Origin: Ampullaceana balthica
Taxonomy: Eukaryota; Mollusca; Gastropoda; Lymnaeidae
Direction of reading: 5' to 3'
Length of the DNA: 64,000 nucleotides
NCBI GenBank assembly: GCA_944989445.1
Contig: CALYLW010000121.1
Location: 1,223,811-1,287,810, forward strand
Part shown: one piece after another, positions 46,093 to 58,500 of the stretch
Position numbering within the stretch: the stretch's first letter is position 1
How the letters are laid out: every line of letters begins with the position of its first letter
Notes under the pieces: model-generated
The model's database searches: none
The model's input: only the letters and a program-made list of their open reading frames with translations
What the model was told of the DNA's origin: nothing
Position numbers and translations under genes: made by a program

Positions 46093-46987
46093 TATAAATT
46101 TAATAAAATGACACTCATATTAATACAATACAAATTAGGACAACATATGGGATGAGACTGCAATCAGGCGTTTAAATTTTTAAAAAAGTATATACAATTG
46201 ATCATATGTTATGTTATTAAAACAGGGTAGGCCTGGCAAAAAGTCACAGAAAAAGAACGTTTTGACAAAAATAAAAAAAAGCCTTCCTCGATGACCAAAT
46301 AGTAAAAAAAAACAAATAAAAGTAATAAAATGAAATGAAAACATAGCTGCAGTGTTATACAAAGTCCAAAGCCACAAAGTACAGAGAGTAACATAAATTA
46401 TACGTTTTTCTTATACTTTTTAATTTTTACCAAGCAAAATCATTTCCGAATCATAAACTTATTGAAATTAAATTAAATTAATCAATCAAGCTTATCTAAA
46501 TAAATTTATCTAGGAAAATTTACCATTTAAGTTTTGAATAAACTTTGATTATGAGCAAAATTTTAATTAAAAAAAATTAATTAATTATAATGTAAGGGGC
46601 TATCTCATAAAAAGACTATTGAGATAATAAGTCAAAATGCTCACAATTCGCATAAGAGCTCGTTTATTTACAAATGGCTACCAGTCTTAGATACGCGTTG
46701 ATGGGAAGGCTGATCAGTTTATACTATTTATAACGAATTTGCTCTTGAGTTTTTGAAAAAAGTAGATTTACATACATATGGATGAATTATTATGTAATGT
46801 ATGTATTTAGTTTAATTTAAAATGATAAGCGTAGAATGCAATAATCTTAATAAATTAAAAAGTATTAAGTATAGTGTATAGTATAGTATAGTGTATACTG
46901 TATAGTATAGTATAGTTAATAATAGTAATAGTATAATTATAATTAATAAAGTAAATAATAACTCATTATAATGATTATAAGTAAAGA
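46093..46987. other. No gene recognised
   Basis: AT-rich, with a GTATAGTATAGT microsatellite-like stretch near 46870-46915. Nothing else supported. Confidence 0.5.
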
Positions 46988-46991
46988 TTAA

Positions 46992-48035
46992 CTCTTTTTC
47001 TCCGGAAGCATTTTCCTCATTCTGACGGAATTATCTATTCTGGAAATTTGTTGCGGGCTACAATGCTATCTTAAAAAATGTTATTAACTTTTTTATTATT
47101 TAACAGATAATGATATATTTGGTATTGAATTAAAGGGAAAAGAATGCAGTGCTAAGGCATTGCAGACTAACGACTTTATTTTAATAAAATAATACGATTT
47201 TGTTTTAGTGAAAATTAAAAAAATAATTTAAAAAAAACACAGAATGTGTGTTACAAAACCTCTTTCAAAGTCACAAAAATTTAGATTTGTATCCAAAATG
47301 TATTAAAATGGTGTTTTATCTGAACTATATTCATATTTACAGCAAATAGAAATAATTTCAAATTAAAAAAACAAATAAAAAACCAGAGCTCAATATCCAT
47401 GGTCACCCATACAGGAAAATAATTGGAAAATTGAACTGTTTACAAAGGAACTGGAAGCTATAATGTGTATTGCAAATAGAAATTATTTTAAATTCTATCT
47501 AAAATTCCACTTAATTTTAGTGAAAAAGTTTAGCAGCTTTCATATTAGACTCTACATTGTCTATATTATTATTTGTAGTAGAAATATTATCAGTTCCGTT
47601 CATCAAGGCAGTTGAGACGGGGGCGGGACGTGTTGTTTATCAACATATGACTTGTCAACTTCATTTTCAATTGTACTAAAACTACTAGTACTAGGCGTAT
47701 GATTCATCGGAAATTTAAAATTACTATGTAAATCATCATTAAAAAGAATACCTTTTTTCTTGTTTATCATCTTAGTATTTGAAGTAATATTAGATCAATA
47801 ACCAGAGGCCCTGGTTAAATATCCATGTTTGTAAACAAACGTAAAAAACGAAAATAAAAACAAGCCTTTCAAAGGCTTCTTTTGCGGTAAAAATACATTC
47901 TAACAAAGAATTTCTTACTTTTTATTCAAGGGAAATGAAACAATTCAGTTTTAATAATTTGACGCTGGCATCGTCGATACGTCAAAAACATCTTTTTAAA
48001 ATCAACGATGCCAGCGTTAATCTGGAGAATAAGAG
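46992..48035. mobile_element. TTAA-flanked piggyBac-like element
   Basis: TTAA (46988-46991) then CTCTTTTTCTCCGGA; the right end is TCTGGAGAATAAGAG then TTAA (48036-48039), an imperfect inverted repeat. A sub-terminal inverted ACGCTGGCATCGT/ACGATGCCAGCGT pair lies near 47963 and 48002. A minus frame of about 56 codons from 47771 (MINKKKGILFNDD) could be a transposase remnant. Confidence 0.65.
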
Positions 48036-48039
48036 TTAA

Positions 48040-48681
48040 GAAGGAGCACCCTGACTCAGAGGCGCCTCAATAGATAAGATTGTAAAAAAGTATTCCCTTT
48101 GATGCTAGTGTTTCAAAAGTTCAAAGTTAGTCTCCTTTCACATGAGACACTGCCCTCATTTTTATTTTATTTCAGACCCTCCTTTATTCTCATCGACAGG
48201 TGTAATGTATTTAAGTATTTGTTTAGGCTTAGTACATTCTTAGTCTGAGAACTAAAATCTTTTCATGTTTAGCATTTTTTGTTTATTGTTAAAAGAAAAA
48301 AAATGCATTAAAAAAACTATTATTTTGTTGGGCATGTATTATTTTTTTGTGGTAACTAATTTTTATTTTGTATTATTTTTGGTTCAAATGTTCTTGAGTG
48401 TATACATGTTTTTATTTCTTAGAAAAAGACATAGTTTAAGGTAAGTTTAAGCAGTTATAACTATATCACATATACATTCTTATATTTATATTGGAATAAA
48501 TATTACCAATGGCTTAGAGTCTTAGAGAGTTAATATTGTGGTTTAGATATACATGTATATTAAATCTAGATGCTTTTATATGAAAAGTATCTTAATTATT
48601 GTGCAAGTTAAAATTTTTAGAAAGCTGGAAAGAAATAAACAGTTAAATTACAAGGCTCTCCATTTAAACCCAGAAAAGACC
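48040..48681. other. Upstream region of the EF-hand/Death gene
   Basis: Non-coding, AT-rich; should hold the promoter and 5' UTR. No defined promoter motif is seen. Confidence 0.4.
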
Positions 48682-51600
48682 ATGGGAGTGTACAGTAGCA
48701 GTTTTGTCATAGAGCCAACCTCTGAGATGGCTGTTGCAAACCTCTCTCATCCAACTAAGCCAAACTGGATTACAGCACATGCAATTTCAACTGAGTGTAG
48801 GTGTACCATAGATTTAAGGCTGACTACACATGTACATGTGTATCAATTGGTTTTTTTAAAATAAAAATTCTAATTACAATTGGTTGATTATACATTTTTT
48901 AATGACAGTAACTTCTTGTTAAACATAGGCAAAAATCCATCACATCATTGATTTACCCAGGAATTGCATATTTGAAATAGTTAATTAGTAAAGAGGCCGT
49001 CCATAAATGACTTCGCCCACCTAGGCGCAGGAGGGGGGGGTCACACATTTGTGACGATGCGTAATGAGGGGAGGGGGGTGTTTTAGAACTGTGACGACAT
49101 ATCAAAATGCGCAACTTTAAATAAAAGTTCCACTTAAATATTTGATTGCCTACAATTTATTTAAAGACGTTTTACATCTTCACGGGTGTTATGATATTAG
49201 AGTGCAGCCTTACACTACATGTAAATGAATACTTAAATGACAAAAAAGTGATTTGAAACATGCTCATTTTCAAATAGGAAATACAGCTTTTATGGAAAGG
49301 GGGGGGGCAAAGCTTTGTGGCATCATATTTTGTGACAACGTGTGACAAGGGGGAGGGGTGGCTTAATCGGCCAAAATGGTGTGACATCTTTTTATGGACG
49401 GCCCCAAAACCTATATTGTAAATATAATTGATCCTCAGTAAAATAATTTATGATGACTCCTTCAATATGCTACAAACTTCAAATTTAAACAAATTAAATT
49501 GCGCTTTAGTTATCTTAGCCCAAAGAAATACTTAAATTGGGCTCTTTTTCTGCAATTAACGTAAATGGAAAATAGGGCTATTCATAAATGAATACATTTC
49601 ACCTTATTGAAATTAAAATCTTTCCGGTTTACTTGAATCACTATCATTACTTACATATTGATCTTTAAACTGAAAAGTAAATAGAATTTACATTTATCAT
49701 TTTACTATCTCTTATTTCTTCCTTTTACTATTTCAGTAAGTATAGCTGAAGTTGAGCGTTTGTGGCTCAGGTTTCAGCAGATGGGAGCTAACTCTGATGG
49801 CCTTTTAACTCAAGAAACTTTAACCAGTCCCAAATTGTCTTCTGATGTTTTTGTAAAAAATGTATGTTAATTTTATAGCCAGTATAGAAATTAATGGATT
49901 ATTATTGTCTATAGAAATTAATAGAATTAATGGAATTTTATTTTCTATCTAATTGAAACCAATTTAAGTCTCCAAAATGTTAAATAAACATGATAGTAAT
50001 ACATTTAATGTTGTCTCTGAGTTTGTGAAGCAAGTATTCCATATAGCATTGTTGTTAATTTAAAACTCTTAACTGCAAAGGCTTAATTGTGTTTTTTCAA
50101 TTGATAAGTCCTTTATCAGAATTTTTATTTCCTCTTATTTTAAGTAATGCTCTATGATCATTGGATTTGATTAAGTTGATTAATTAGTGGTACCTCCCCA
50201 AATGATGTACTGATTAAAAAAATTTTTGTTCGATTAGCTGGGAAAAATTTAATCGATTAATTTCAATAACATTTGTAATTATATATTTATAACGCACATA
50301 TAGATCCTGTTAAGTGGTTAAGTTGCGATTCATTATTTCGCAAAATCAGTTAAGTCACGGTAATTCCATGACTCTCAAACTTTGTGACGTAACACAGCTA
50401 ATTCATTCTGCTATGCAAGAAATAAGTAAGAAAACCCCCTTTTTTTTTACGTATGCACGTCTAAATAAATAATAAAACGAGGGAAAAGTATGTAAGTAAC
50501 AAAATATATAAATTATTAACAAATTGAAAAAAAAATTTAAAAGAAAAGAAATATTTTCTTAAATTTTAATATATCAAATTAATTTTAGTCGATTAAATTT
50601 TTAAATGATTAATGGATTAATTAATCATTAATTTCGGCAGCCCTAATTTATTTAGATGGCATAGTTCGGTCATGTACTGCGAGATGATACCCTGACAAAA
50701 ATTATCCTTCAAGGCACTGTAGAAGGGGGCCAGCGAAGAGGTCGACAGCGGAAAAGCTGGCTTGAAAAGTTAAAAGGAATGGACAGGGATGAGATTGAAC
50801 GAATTATTGGCCGCCGCTCAAGATAGGCAAATGTGGAGATTGTTATCTGTTGATGTGTCCATGCGCTCCCCCCAACAACCGCAACTGTCACGGGACTGAT
50901 GATGATGAATTTATTATGAACATTTTCTCTATTTTCACAAAAACAAATGTAAGTGTATTACGAACAGAACTCTTTTTCTTTCATTTTTCAGATTTTAAAA
51001 TATTTTAAAAGTTCTGATGGTAACATTTCATTTGAGTCTTTCCTTCGTGCCCTCAAGTGGAGTGAAAGTCAAGAACTGCCCTTGAAAGCTAAAGGTAAGG
51101 CAAGAAAAAGTGGAGTGAAAGTCAAGAACTGCCCTTGAAAGCTAAAGGTAAGGCAAGAAAAAGTGGAGTGAAAGTCAAGAACTGCCCTTGAAAGCTAAAG
51201 GTAAGGCAAGAAAAAGGCACATAGATATGCAGGGTTAAAAAAATATCTGATACTAGCCTTTGGTAGCTCATCTTTTAAGCTAAAAACGATTTTATTTTAT
51301 CTAACTTTTATGGTACGTAATATTCATTTCTTAATACTTTTTCAGCCATATTTCAAATGTTGAACAATGGAAACCCCATTCCAAAAGATATTTTCCAGAA
51401 AATTCTGAGCAGGATATATTCTGATCAAAATGAGGTGAATTACCCAAGTTTGAAATTAAATATTTTATTCTGAACAAAATAAAAGTAATTTAATCTTTTG
51501 TTCAAAACATATCAACTACAACTAATATGATAAGCATAAAAATATAAATAATGTTATGTAATTTTTTAAAGGATGAAATAAGGAGAATAACCAATATATT

Positions 51601-53157
51601 TTTCAATGCTGTGGATACATCAAACAAAGGTGGGTTTACATTTAATTCTCTACATGAATAGACTATCTTTATGTAGGCAATAAATTATATTTTATTCATT
51701 AATGTTTCTATGAATCTTTAAATTCATAACTCTGAATATATGTTTCTTTCATTTAAAAAAAATAAAAATTATGTAATTTTGGTTAACCCCTAAATTGAAA
51801 AAAAAATTGTTACAACTTCCTTTACATTAATAGGTCAAATTGACGAGAATGGGTTTGTCAAATCAGTTTTAGGCCTCCCAAGACCAAAGACTCAAAGTAT
51901 CCTAAATTTTCACATTCTCTCTGAGCCAATGAGAGAAAATGTGCACAAAAACCTACCAGAGGTCAGCCAGTATTCTTGTTTAAAGATTATTGATATATAT
52001 TATCAATGTTTTACAAAGTGTTTACATAAATATGTTTTCACTTTCATCCTTGACCTACAATCTTTATGCCCTATCCATAAGATTGACTTGGACTCACAAG
52101 TCAAATGGATAATAATGAGCTTTTTCTTTGAACATAATGTATTTTTTCTTCTTCTTCACCTGAGACAGTTCAGCAGTCAAGCTGCCTTCTACACACCTAG
52201 TCCGTTATTGCAGCAGATACCATCAGATAACATCCTTGGAGAGGTGGCTGAAAAAATCCACAGGTTGGTCATAAGCAATATCAACATTATTATAACTATG
52301 TGTTCTTTGTCTTAACATAAAGTTATGATGAAAAAAAAATCTTTTTAATCCATTAGTTTATCAGTTTGGCTAAAGCCTTGTATGGTTCTGGTCTGCTCCA
52401 TAACATTCTTTCAGTTGGATTGATCCTTAAACAGGCCCTCAGCTAATGTTATTCTTGACATTGGCTATTTATCTCAGTAGTTTGGTCAGTTAGTCATCTA
52501 CATCTACCCCGAGATTTCTTCTTAATTTGCTGCTCTACAAACCCGGAGCCTCTATATGTGTCCTATCCAGTGCAGTTTGACGTTGTAATTGTTGTGCCTC
52601 TTGATGTGTCTATCAACTAGTTATAAAACTCTTAGTTTCTATACTTGTTTTTACTCATTAGTTATTTTTTTCACTCCAAAATATTGACCTCATCAGGAAA
52701 GACTGGGCATTAGTTGCCAATCGCTTGGGATTCTTTTCTGAAGATATTGACAGAATATGTCTCAACAATCCTGGGAACACTTACAAACAAGTATGTACCT
52801 GAGTCACAATACTTTAAAATTCGATTTTCTTTCCCAGATTATGTAAGAGTGTATCAGAGTGTATGCAACCTGTCTACAAATGTTAATATGAAGACCTAAA
52901 TTACCTGATCACGAATCTACCGACAATCTCTGAAAATATGTTAGAAAATTAAATTTAAAAAATGTTTGTTTCAAAATGTCAAACGTTTATGTGAAATGTT
53001 TAATTAAAAATCACTAAAAGCATTTTCTTGTTTTCAGGCTTATCAAGTTCTGCTCAACTGGAAGGCCCGTGAGGGGGAGAATGCTAAAGCAAGCATATTA
53101 GAGAGGACCCTTCGTAATGCTGGCATGGTGGAGGCATCACTGCTACTTGCTCCTTAA
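48682..53157 (+). CDS. Calcineurin-B/CHP-like EF-hand protein with C-terminal Death domain, 9 exons
   Basis: Exons: 48682-48796, 49737-49861, 50992-51094, 51346-51434, 51572-51629, 51834-51961, 52169-52263, 52697-52790, 53038-53157. All introns are GT/AG, phases join without a stop, and the product is 308 residues. The start ATG sits in ACCATGG, and MGVYSS fits an N-myristoylation signal as in calcineurin B and CHP. Residues about 42-180 align by pattern with the four EF-hands of CHP/CNB, but the loops are degenerate: loop 1 (55-66) starts with Gly, loop 2 (85-96) starts with Phe, loop 4 (159-170) keeps D159, G164 and I166 but ends in Gly instead of Glu. Residues about 223-303 form a Death domain (W241, LGFFSEDI, NPGNTYKQA, W277). 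Calcium binding may be weak or absent. The likely role is a membrane-tethered signalling adaptor (inference). ATTAAA near 53255 is a possible poly(A) signal. Confidence 0.8.
48995..49405. mobile_element. MITE with GGCCGTCCATAAA termini, copy 1
   Basis: GGCCGTCCATAAATGAC at the left and the complement of GGGGCCGTCCATAAA at the right. G-rich sub-terminal runs. It lies in intron 1 of the EF-hand/Death gene. Confidence 0.8.
50187..50646. mobile_element. Possible hAT-type MITE in intron 2 of the EF-hand/Death gene
   Basis: The right end is the complement of TAGGGCTGCCGAAATTAATG, a typical hAT-type terminus. ATCGATTAA-rich sub-terminal sequence is present at both sides. The left end is poorly matched. 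Confidence 0.4.
50647..50912 (+). pseudogene. LINE 3' fragment
   Basis: The plus frame reads FGHVLRDDTLTKIILQGTVE, then GGQRRGRQRKSWLEKLKGMD, the usual C-terminus of a LINE polymerase. A stop and a GAT-repeat end (GATGATGATGAA) follow. It is intronic. Confidence 0.8.
51056..51214 (+). repeat. 53-bp tandem duplication (about 3 copies) across exon 3/intron 3 boundary
   Basis: The end of exon 3 plus the first intronic bases is repeated with a 53-bp period (repeat anchors at 51061, 51114 and 51167). Each copy carries the same AAAG|GTAAGG splice donor, at 51094/51095, 51147/51148 and 51200/51201. Only the first donor keeps the reading frame, since 53 is not a multiple of three. Confidence 0.9.
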
Positions 53158-53997
53158 ACATTGAAGATATTATTTCTAGTTGAAGCCTCATCTTTGCTAT
53201 ATGACCATTTTTATATAATATTTTGTGATTAATTTTCAATAATTTCTATTGAACATTAAATAATTCACTCATTCTTATCAGCATACATTTCCTTCTCTTT
53301 TTTCTTTGCCTCCTCGCAATAATGAAATTTTATGTTTTTGAAAAGCTTAACTCTGAAATGTCTAAAGTAAAAATAAGGAACAAGATAAAAAGTGGGCAAA
53401 AAGAAAAGTTTAGTGCTGAAAATGACATAAGGAGACATAATACAAACCTGGTAAAGGTTGTAGAGTTCTGGCCTTCATCATCACACACAAATGAATAAAT
53501 GTTTTTAAAAGAGGTTTATGCTTGAATATAAGTGACAGAACATTTTCAAGATGATGAGGACCAAGAAACATAGAAATATTTTCTATTGTTAAAATATTTC
53601 CAGTATTTCAAAAGTGTATTGTGTCATTTAATGGAAGATATAGTCCAATCAAATAAAACTTTCTAATAAGGAGACTCATGCCTGTTTTATCCAAGATGTG
53701 TTCCTTATAAAGCTACACGGGAGCTCACAATCTTAATATCCCTGGTCCGGGACATTGGCTACTTGCTCCATCAGATGAGAAGGACCACATAACTGTCATG
53801 TTAATGTATTATCCAGATTCTCATTTTCTTTTCCCTATAACCGACTACGAGGCAAACTCTCACCTTCGTCAGACAGGTGCTTAGAACTCTATCAGCTTTA
53901 CCGGAGACGAGCCTGCGTTAAATGTCAAGTCTGTCTGCAACCAAGTAGAAGAAAAAGTCTCAAAGCGTGACACTCTTCAAACTGCATGTTCATAGAC
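53158..53997. other. 3' UTR of the EF-hand/Death gene and intergenic sequence
   Basis: ATTAAA near 53255 is the first plausible poly(A) signal. The rest holds nothing recognised. Confidence 0.4.
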
Positions 53998-54397
53998 TCT
54001 GTACGTATCGGTCTTTGGCCTGTACGTATCGGTCTTTGGCCTGCACGTATCGGTCTTTGGCCTGTACGTATCGGTCTATGGCCTGTACGTATCGGTCTAT
54101 GGCCTGTACGTATCGGTCTATGGCCTGCACGTATCGGTCTATGGCCTGTACGTATCGGTCTATGGCCTGTACGTATCGGTCTATGGTCTGTACGTATCGG
54201 TCTATGGCCTGCACGTATCGGTCTATGGCCTGTACGTATCGGTCTATGGCCTGTACGTATCGGTCTATGGCCTGTACGTATCGGTCTATGGCCTGCACGT
54301 ATCGGTCTATGGCCTGTACGTATCGGTCTATGGCCTGCACGTATCGGTCTATGGCCTGTACGTATCGGTCTATGGCCTGTATGTATCGGTCTATGGC
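53998..54397. repeat. 21-bp tandem array (about 19 copies)
   Basis: The unit is TACGTATCGGTCTATGGCCTG with CTTTGG and CACG variants. Because 21 is a multiple of three, several frames stay open across the array; they are not genes. Confidence 0.97.
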
Positions 54398-54886
54398 GTT
54401 TCTTTCAGACATTCTGCTCCAGTTTTGGGTGGAGGTGTGAGTGTCATTTCCCAATAATAACTAAAAATACATATTAATAAAAAAACATTTTCTGATGATT
54501 CGGTTGAGGGATTTTTAGTCACTCCTCCCAACCTTCTTCGGATCAAATGAAAGAGTTTGTTTCCTCTCCCCTCCCCCTCAACGTGTAGACATCATATTCA
54601 ACTGCCACTGTATTAATAAATGCCTTTTAATTCATTAAATGCTAGGCAAAAGCTTAACGACTGGAAAAGCTAGAGCATTATTTACAGAAAAACACCATTA
54701 ATTTAGTACAATGAAGCAAAAATACATTTTTCTTCAGCAACTGGTAAAGGGGGAGGGGAGATGAGAGCGTGGACGGAGTCATGCAAAAAAAGGGTTAAAA
54801 TTGATGTGATGAAAGAAACAGTTGAGTCTTCTTTTCGTGACAGTATCAATAGCGAGAGTCTGTGATTGAATAGAGGTGTGCATTTA

Positions 54887-54974
<88 letters not shown>

Positions 54975-55026
54975 TATATTTAAGTGTTTTTTCTCTCTTA
55001 AAATAAAAGAAGATACGAATCTCATT
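54398..55026. other. Non-coding with (AT)n at 54888-54972
   Basis: An (AT)n microsatellite of about 85 bases. The remainder has no recognised feature. Confidence 0.6.
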
Positions 55027-55424
55027 GGGGCCGTCCATAAATGACGTCACGCATTTGTGACGATGTGTGGCGAGGGGGAGGGCGTTGTTTGAGAAATGTT
55101 ACGTCACATCAAAACTCGCAACTTTAAATAAAAGTTCCTCTTAAATATTTGATTTCTTACAATTAATTTTATGACGTTTTACATGGCTTCACGCGTGTTA
55201 CGATATTAGAGTGCAACCTTACACTAAGTAAACACTTATTAAGTAACAAAAAAGTAATTTGAAACTTTTCAAATAGAAAATACAGCTTTTAGGGGGGGGG
55301 GTGGCAAAGCGTTGTGACGTCATATTAGAGGGGGGGGGGTTAGTTTTTGTGACGATTCATGACGAGAGGAGGGGGGGGGAGTGAAAAATGGGCCAAAATC
55401 GCGTGACGTCATTTATGGACGTCC
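55027..55424. mobile_element. MITE with GGCCGTCCATAAA termini, copy 2
   Basis: GGGGCCGTCCATAAATGACG and, at the right, the complement of GGACGTCCATAAATGACGTC. Both ends carry TGACGTCA, the core of a cAMP response element. Internal sequence is collinear with 48995-49405. Confidence 0.85.
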
Positions 55425-55564
55425 AAATTTAGCGATTATTATTTAGACCATTTTATTAAAAAAAATTGTTACTTTGACCTATGGAAAGATACGATAATTT
55501 ATTTATTGGATTAAACAGTTAGAATTAAAAGTATTTGATGACCTTTGTGTTAACGTGAGAACGT

Positions 55565-58500
55565 AAGAAAACTTTAGACTCTATAAGAAGAAACTAATAT
55601 ATCAAATATAAGAAAACTTTAGACTCTATAAGAAGAAACTAATATATCAAATATAAGAAAACTTTAGACTCTATAAGAAGAAACTAATATATCAAATATA
55701 AGAAAACTTTAGACTCTATAAGAAGAAACTAATATATCAAATATAAGAAAACTTTAGACTCTATAAGAAGAAACTAATATATCAAATATAAGAAAACTTT
55801 AGACTCTATAAGAAGAAACTAATATATCAAATATAAGAAAACTTTAGACTCTATAAGAAGAAACTAATATATCAAATATAAGAAAACTTTAGACTCTATA
55901 AGAAGAAACTAATATATCAAATATAAGAAAACTTTAGACTCTATAAGAAGAAACTAATATATCAAATATAAGAAAACTTTAGACTCTATAAGAAGAAACT
56001 AATATATCAAATATAAGAAAACTTTAGACTCTATAAGAAGAAACTAATATATCAAATATAAGAAAACTTTAGACTCTATAAGAAGAAACTAATATATCAA
56101 ATATAAGAAAACTTTAGACTCTATAAGAAGAAACTAATATATCAAATATAAGAAAACTTTAGACTCTATAAGAAGAAACTAATATATCAAATATAAGAAA
56201 ACTTTAGACTCTATAAGAAGAAACTAATATATCAAATATAAGAAAACTTTAGACTCTATAAGAAGAAACTAATATATCAAATATAAGAAAACTTTAGACT
56301 CTATAAGAAGAAACTAATATATCAAATATAAGAAAACTTTAGACTCTATAAGAAGAAACTAATATATCAAATATAAGAAAACTTTAGACTCTATAAGAAG
56401 AAACTAATATATCAAATATAAGAAAACTTTAGACTCTATAAGAAGAAACTAATATATCAAATATAAGAAAACTTTAGACTCTATAAGAAGAAACTAATAT
56501 ATCAAATATAAGAAAACTTTAGACTCTATAAGAAGAAACTAATATATCAAATATAAGAAAACTTTAGACTCTATAAGAAGAAACTAATATATCAAATATA
56601 AGAAAACTTTAGACTCTATAAGAAGAAACTAATATATCAAATATAAGAAAACTTTAGACTCTATAAGAAGAAACTAATATATCAAATATAAGAAAACTTT
56701 AGACTCTATAAGAAGAAACTAATATATCAAATATAAGAAAACTTTAGACTCTATAAGAAGAAACTAATATATCAAATATAAGAAAACTTTAGACTCTATA
56801 AGAAGAAACTAATATATCAAATATAAGAAAACTTTAGACTCTATAAGAAGAAACTAATATATCAAATATAAGAAAACTTTAGACTCTATAAGAAGAAACT
56901 AATATATCAAATATAAGAAAACTTTAGACTCTATAAGAAGAAACTAATATATCAAATATAAGAAAACTTTAGACTCTATAAGAAGAAACTAATATATCAA
57001 ATATAAGAAAACTTTAGACTCTATAAGAAGAAACTAATATATCAAATATAAGAAAACTTTAGACTCTATAAGAAGAAACTAATATATCAAATATAAGAAA
57101 ACTTTAGACTCTATAAGAAGAAACTAATATATCAAATATAAGAAAACTTTAGACTCTATAAGAAGAAACTAATATATCAAATATAAGAAAACTTTAGACT
57201 CTATAAGAAGAAACTAATATATCAAATATAAGAAAACTTTAGACTCTATAAGAAGAAACTAATATATCAAATATAAGAAAACTTTAGACTCTATAAGAAG
57301 AAACTAATATATCAAATATAAGAAAACTTTAGACTCTATAAGAAGAAACTAATATATCAAATATAAGAAAACTTTAGACTCTATAAGAAGAAACTAATAT
57401 ATCAAATATAAGAAAACTTTAGACTCTATAAGAAGAAACTAATATATCAAATATAAGAAAACTTTAGACTCTATAAGAAGAAACTAATATATCAAATATA
57501 AGAAAACTTTAGACTCTATAAGAAGAAACTAATATATCAAATATAAGAAAACTTTAGACTCTATAAGAAGAAACTAATATATCAAATATAAGAAAACTTT
57601 AGACTCTATAAGAAGAAACTAATATATCAAATATAAGAAAACTTTAGACTCTATAAGAAGAAACTAATATATCAAATATAAGAAAACTTTAGACTCTATA
57701 AGAAGAAACTAATATATCAAATATAAGAAAACTTTAGACTCTATAAGAAGAAACTAATATATCAAATATAAGAAAACTTTAGACTCTATAAGAAGAAACT
57801 AATATATCAAATATAAGAAAACTTTAGACTCTATAAGAAGAAACTAATATATCAAATATAAGAAAACTTTAGACTCTATAAGAAGAAACTAATATATCAA
57901 ATATAAGAAAACTTTAGACTCTATAAGAAGAAACTAATATATCAAATATAAGAAAACTTTAGACTCTATAAGAAGAAACTAATATATCAAATATAAGAAA
58001 ACTTTAGACTCTATAAGAAGAAACTAATATATCAAATATAAGAAAACTTTAGACTCTATAAGAAGAAACTAATATATCAAATATAAGAAAACTTTAGACT
58101 CTATAAGAAGAAACTAATATATCAAATATAAGAAAACTTTAGACTCTATAAGAAGAAACTAATATATCAAATATAAGAAAACTTTAGACTCTATAAGAAG
58201 AAACTAATATATCAAATATAAGAAAACTTTAGACTCTATAAGAAGAAACTAATATATCAAATATAAGAAAACTTTAGACTCTATAAGAAGAAACTAATAT
58301 ATCAAATATAAGAAAACTTTAGACTCTATAAGAAGAAACTAATATATCAAATATAAGAAAACTTTAGACTCTATAAGAAGAAACTAATATATCAAATATA
58401 AGAAAACTTTAGACTCTATAAGAAGAAACTAATATATCAAATATAAGAAAACTTTAGACTCTATAAGAAGAAACTAATATATCAAATATAAGAAAACTTT

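Noticed and set aside
51929..52315. 128-codon frame running through exon 6, intron and exon 7
   Set aside because: Only the two ends are exonic; the middle is intron retained by chance, with good GT and AG signals on either side.
53998..54397. CRISPR-like array
   Set aside because: Repeats are contiguous without unique spacers, in a eukaryotic context with no Cas genes. The same applies to the 45-, 27-, 17- and 15-bp arrays.
53967..54477. Three overlapping frames of 154-163 codons
   Set aside because: They translate the 21-bp array and coexist on both strands, so none is evidence of a protein.
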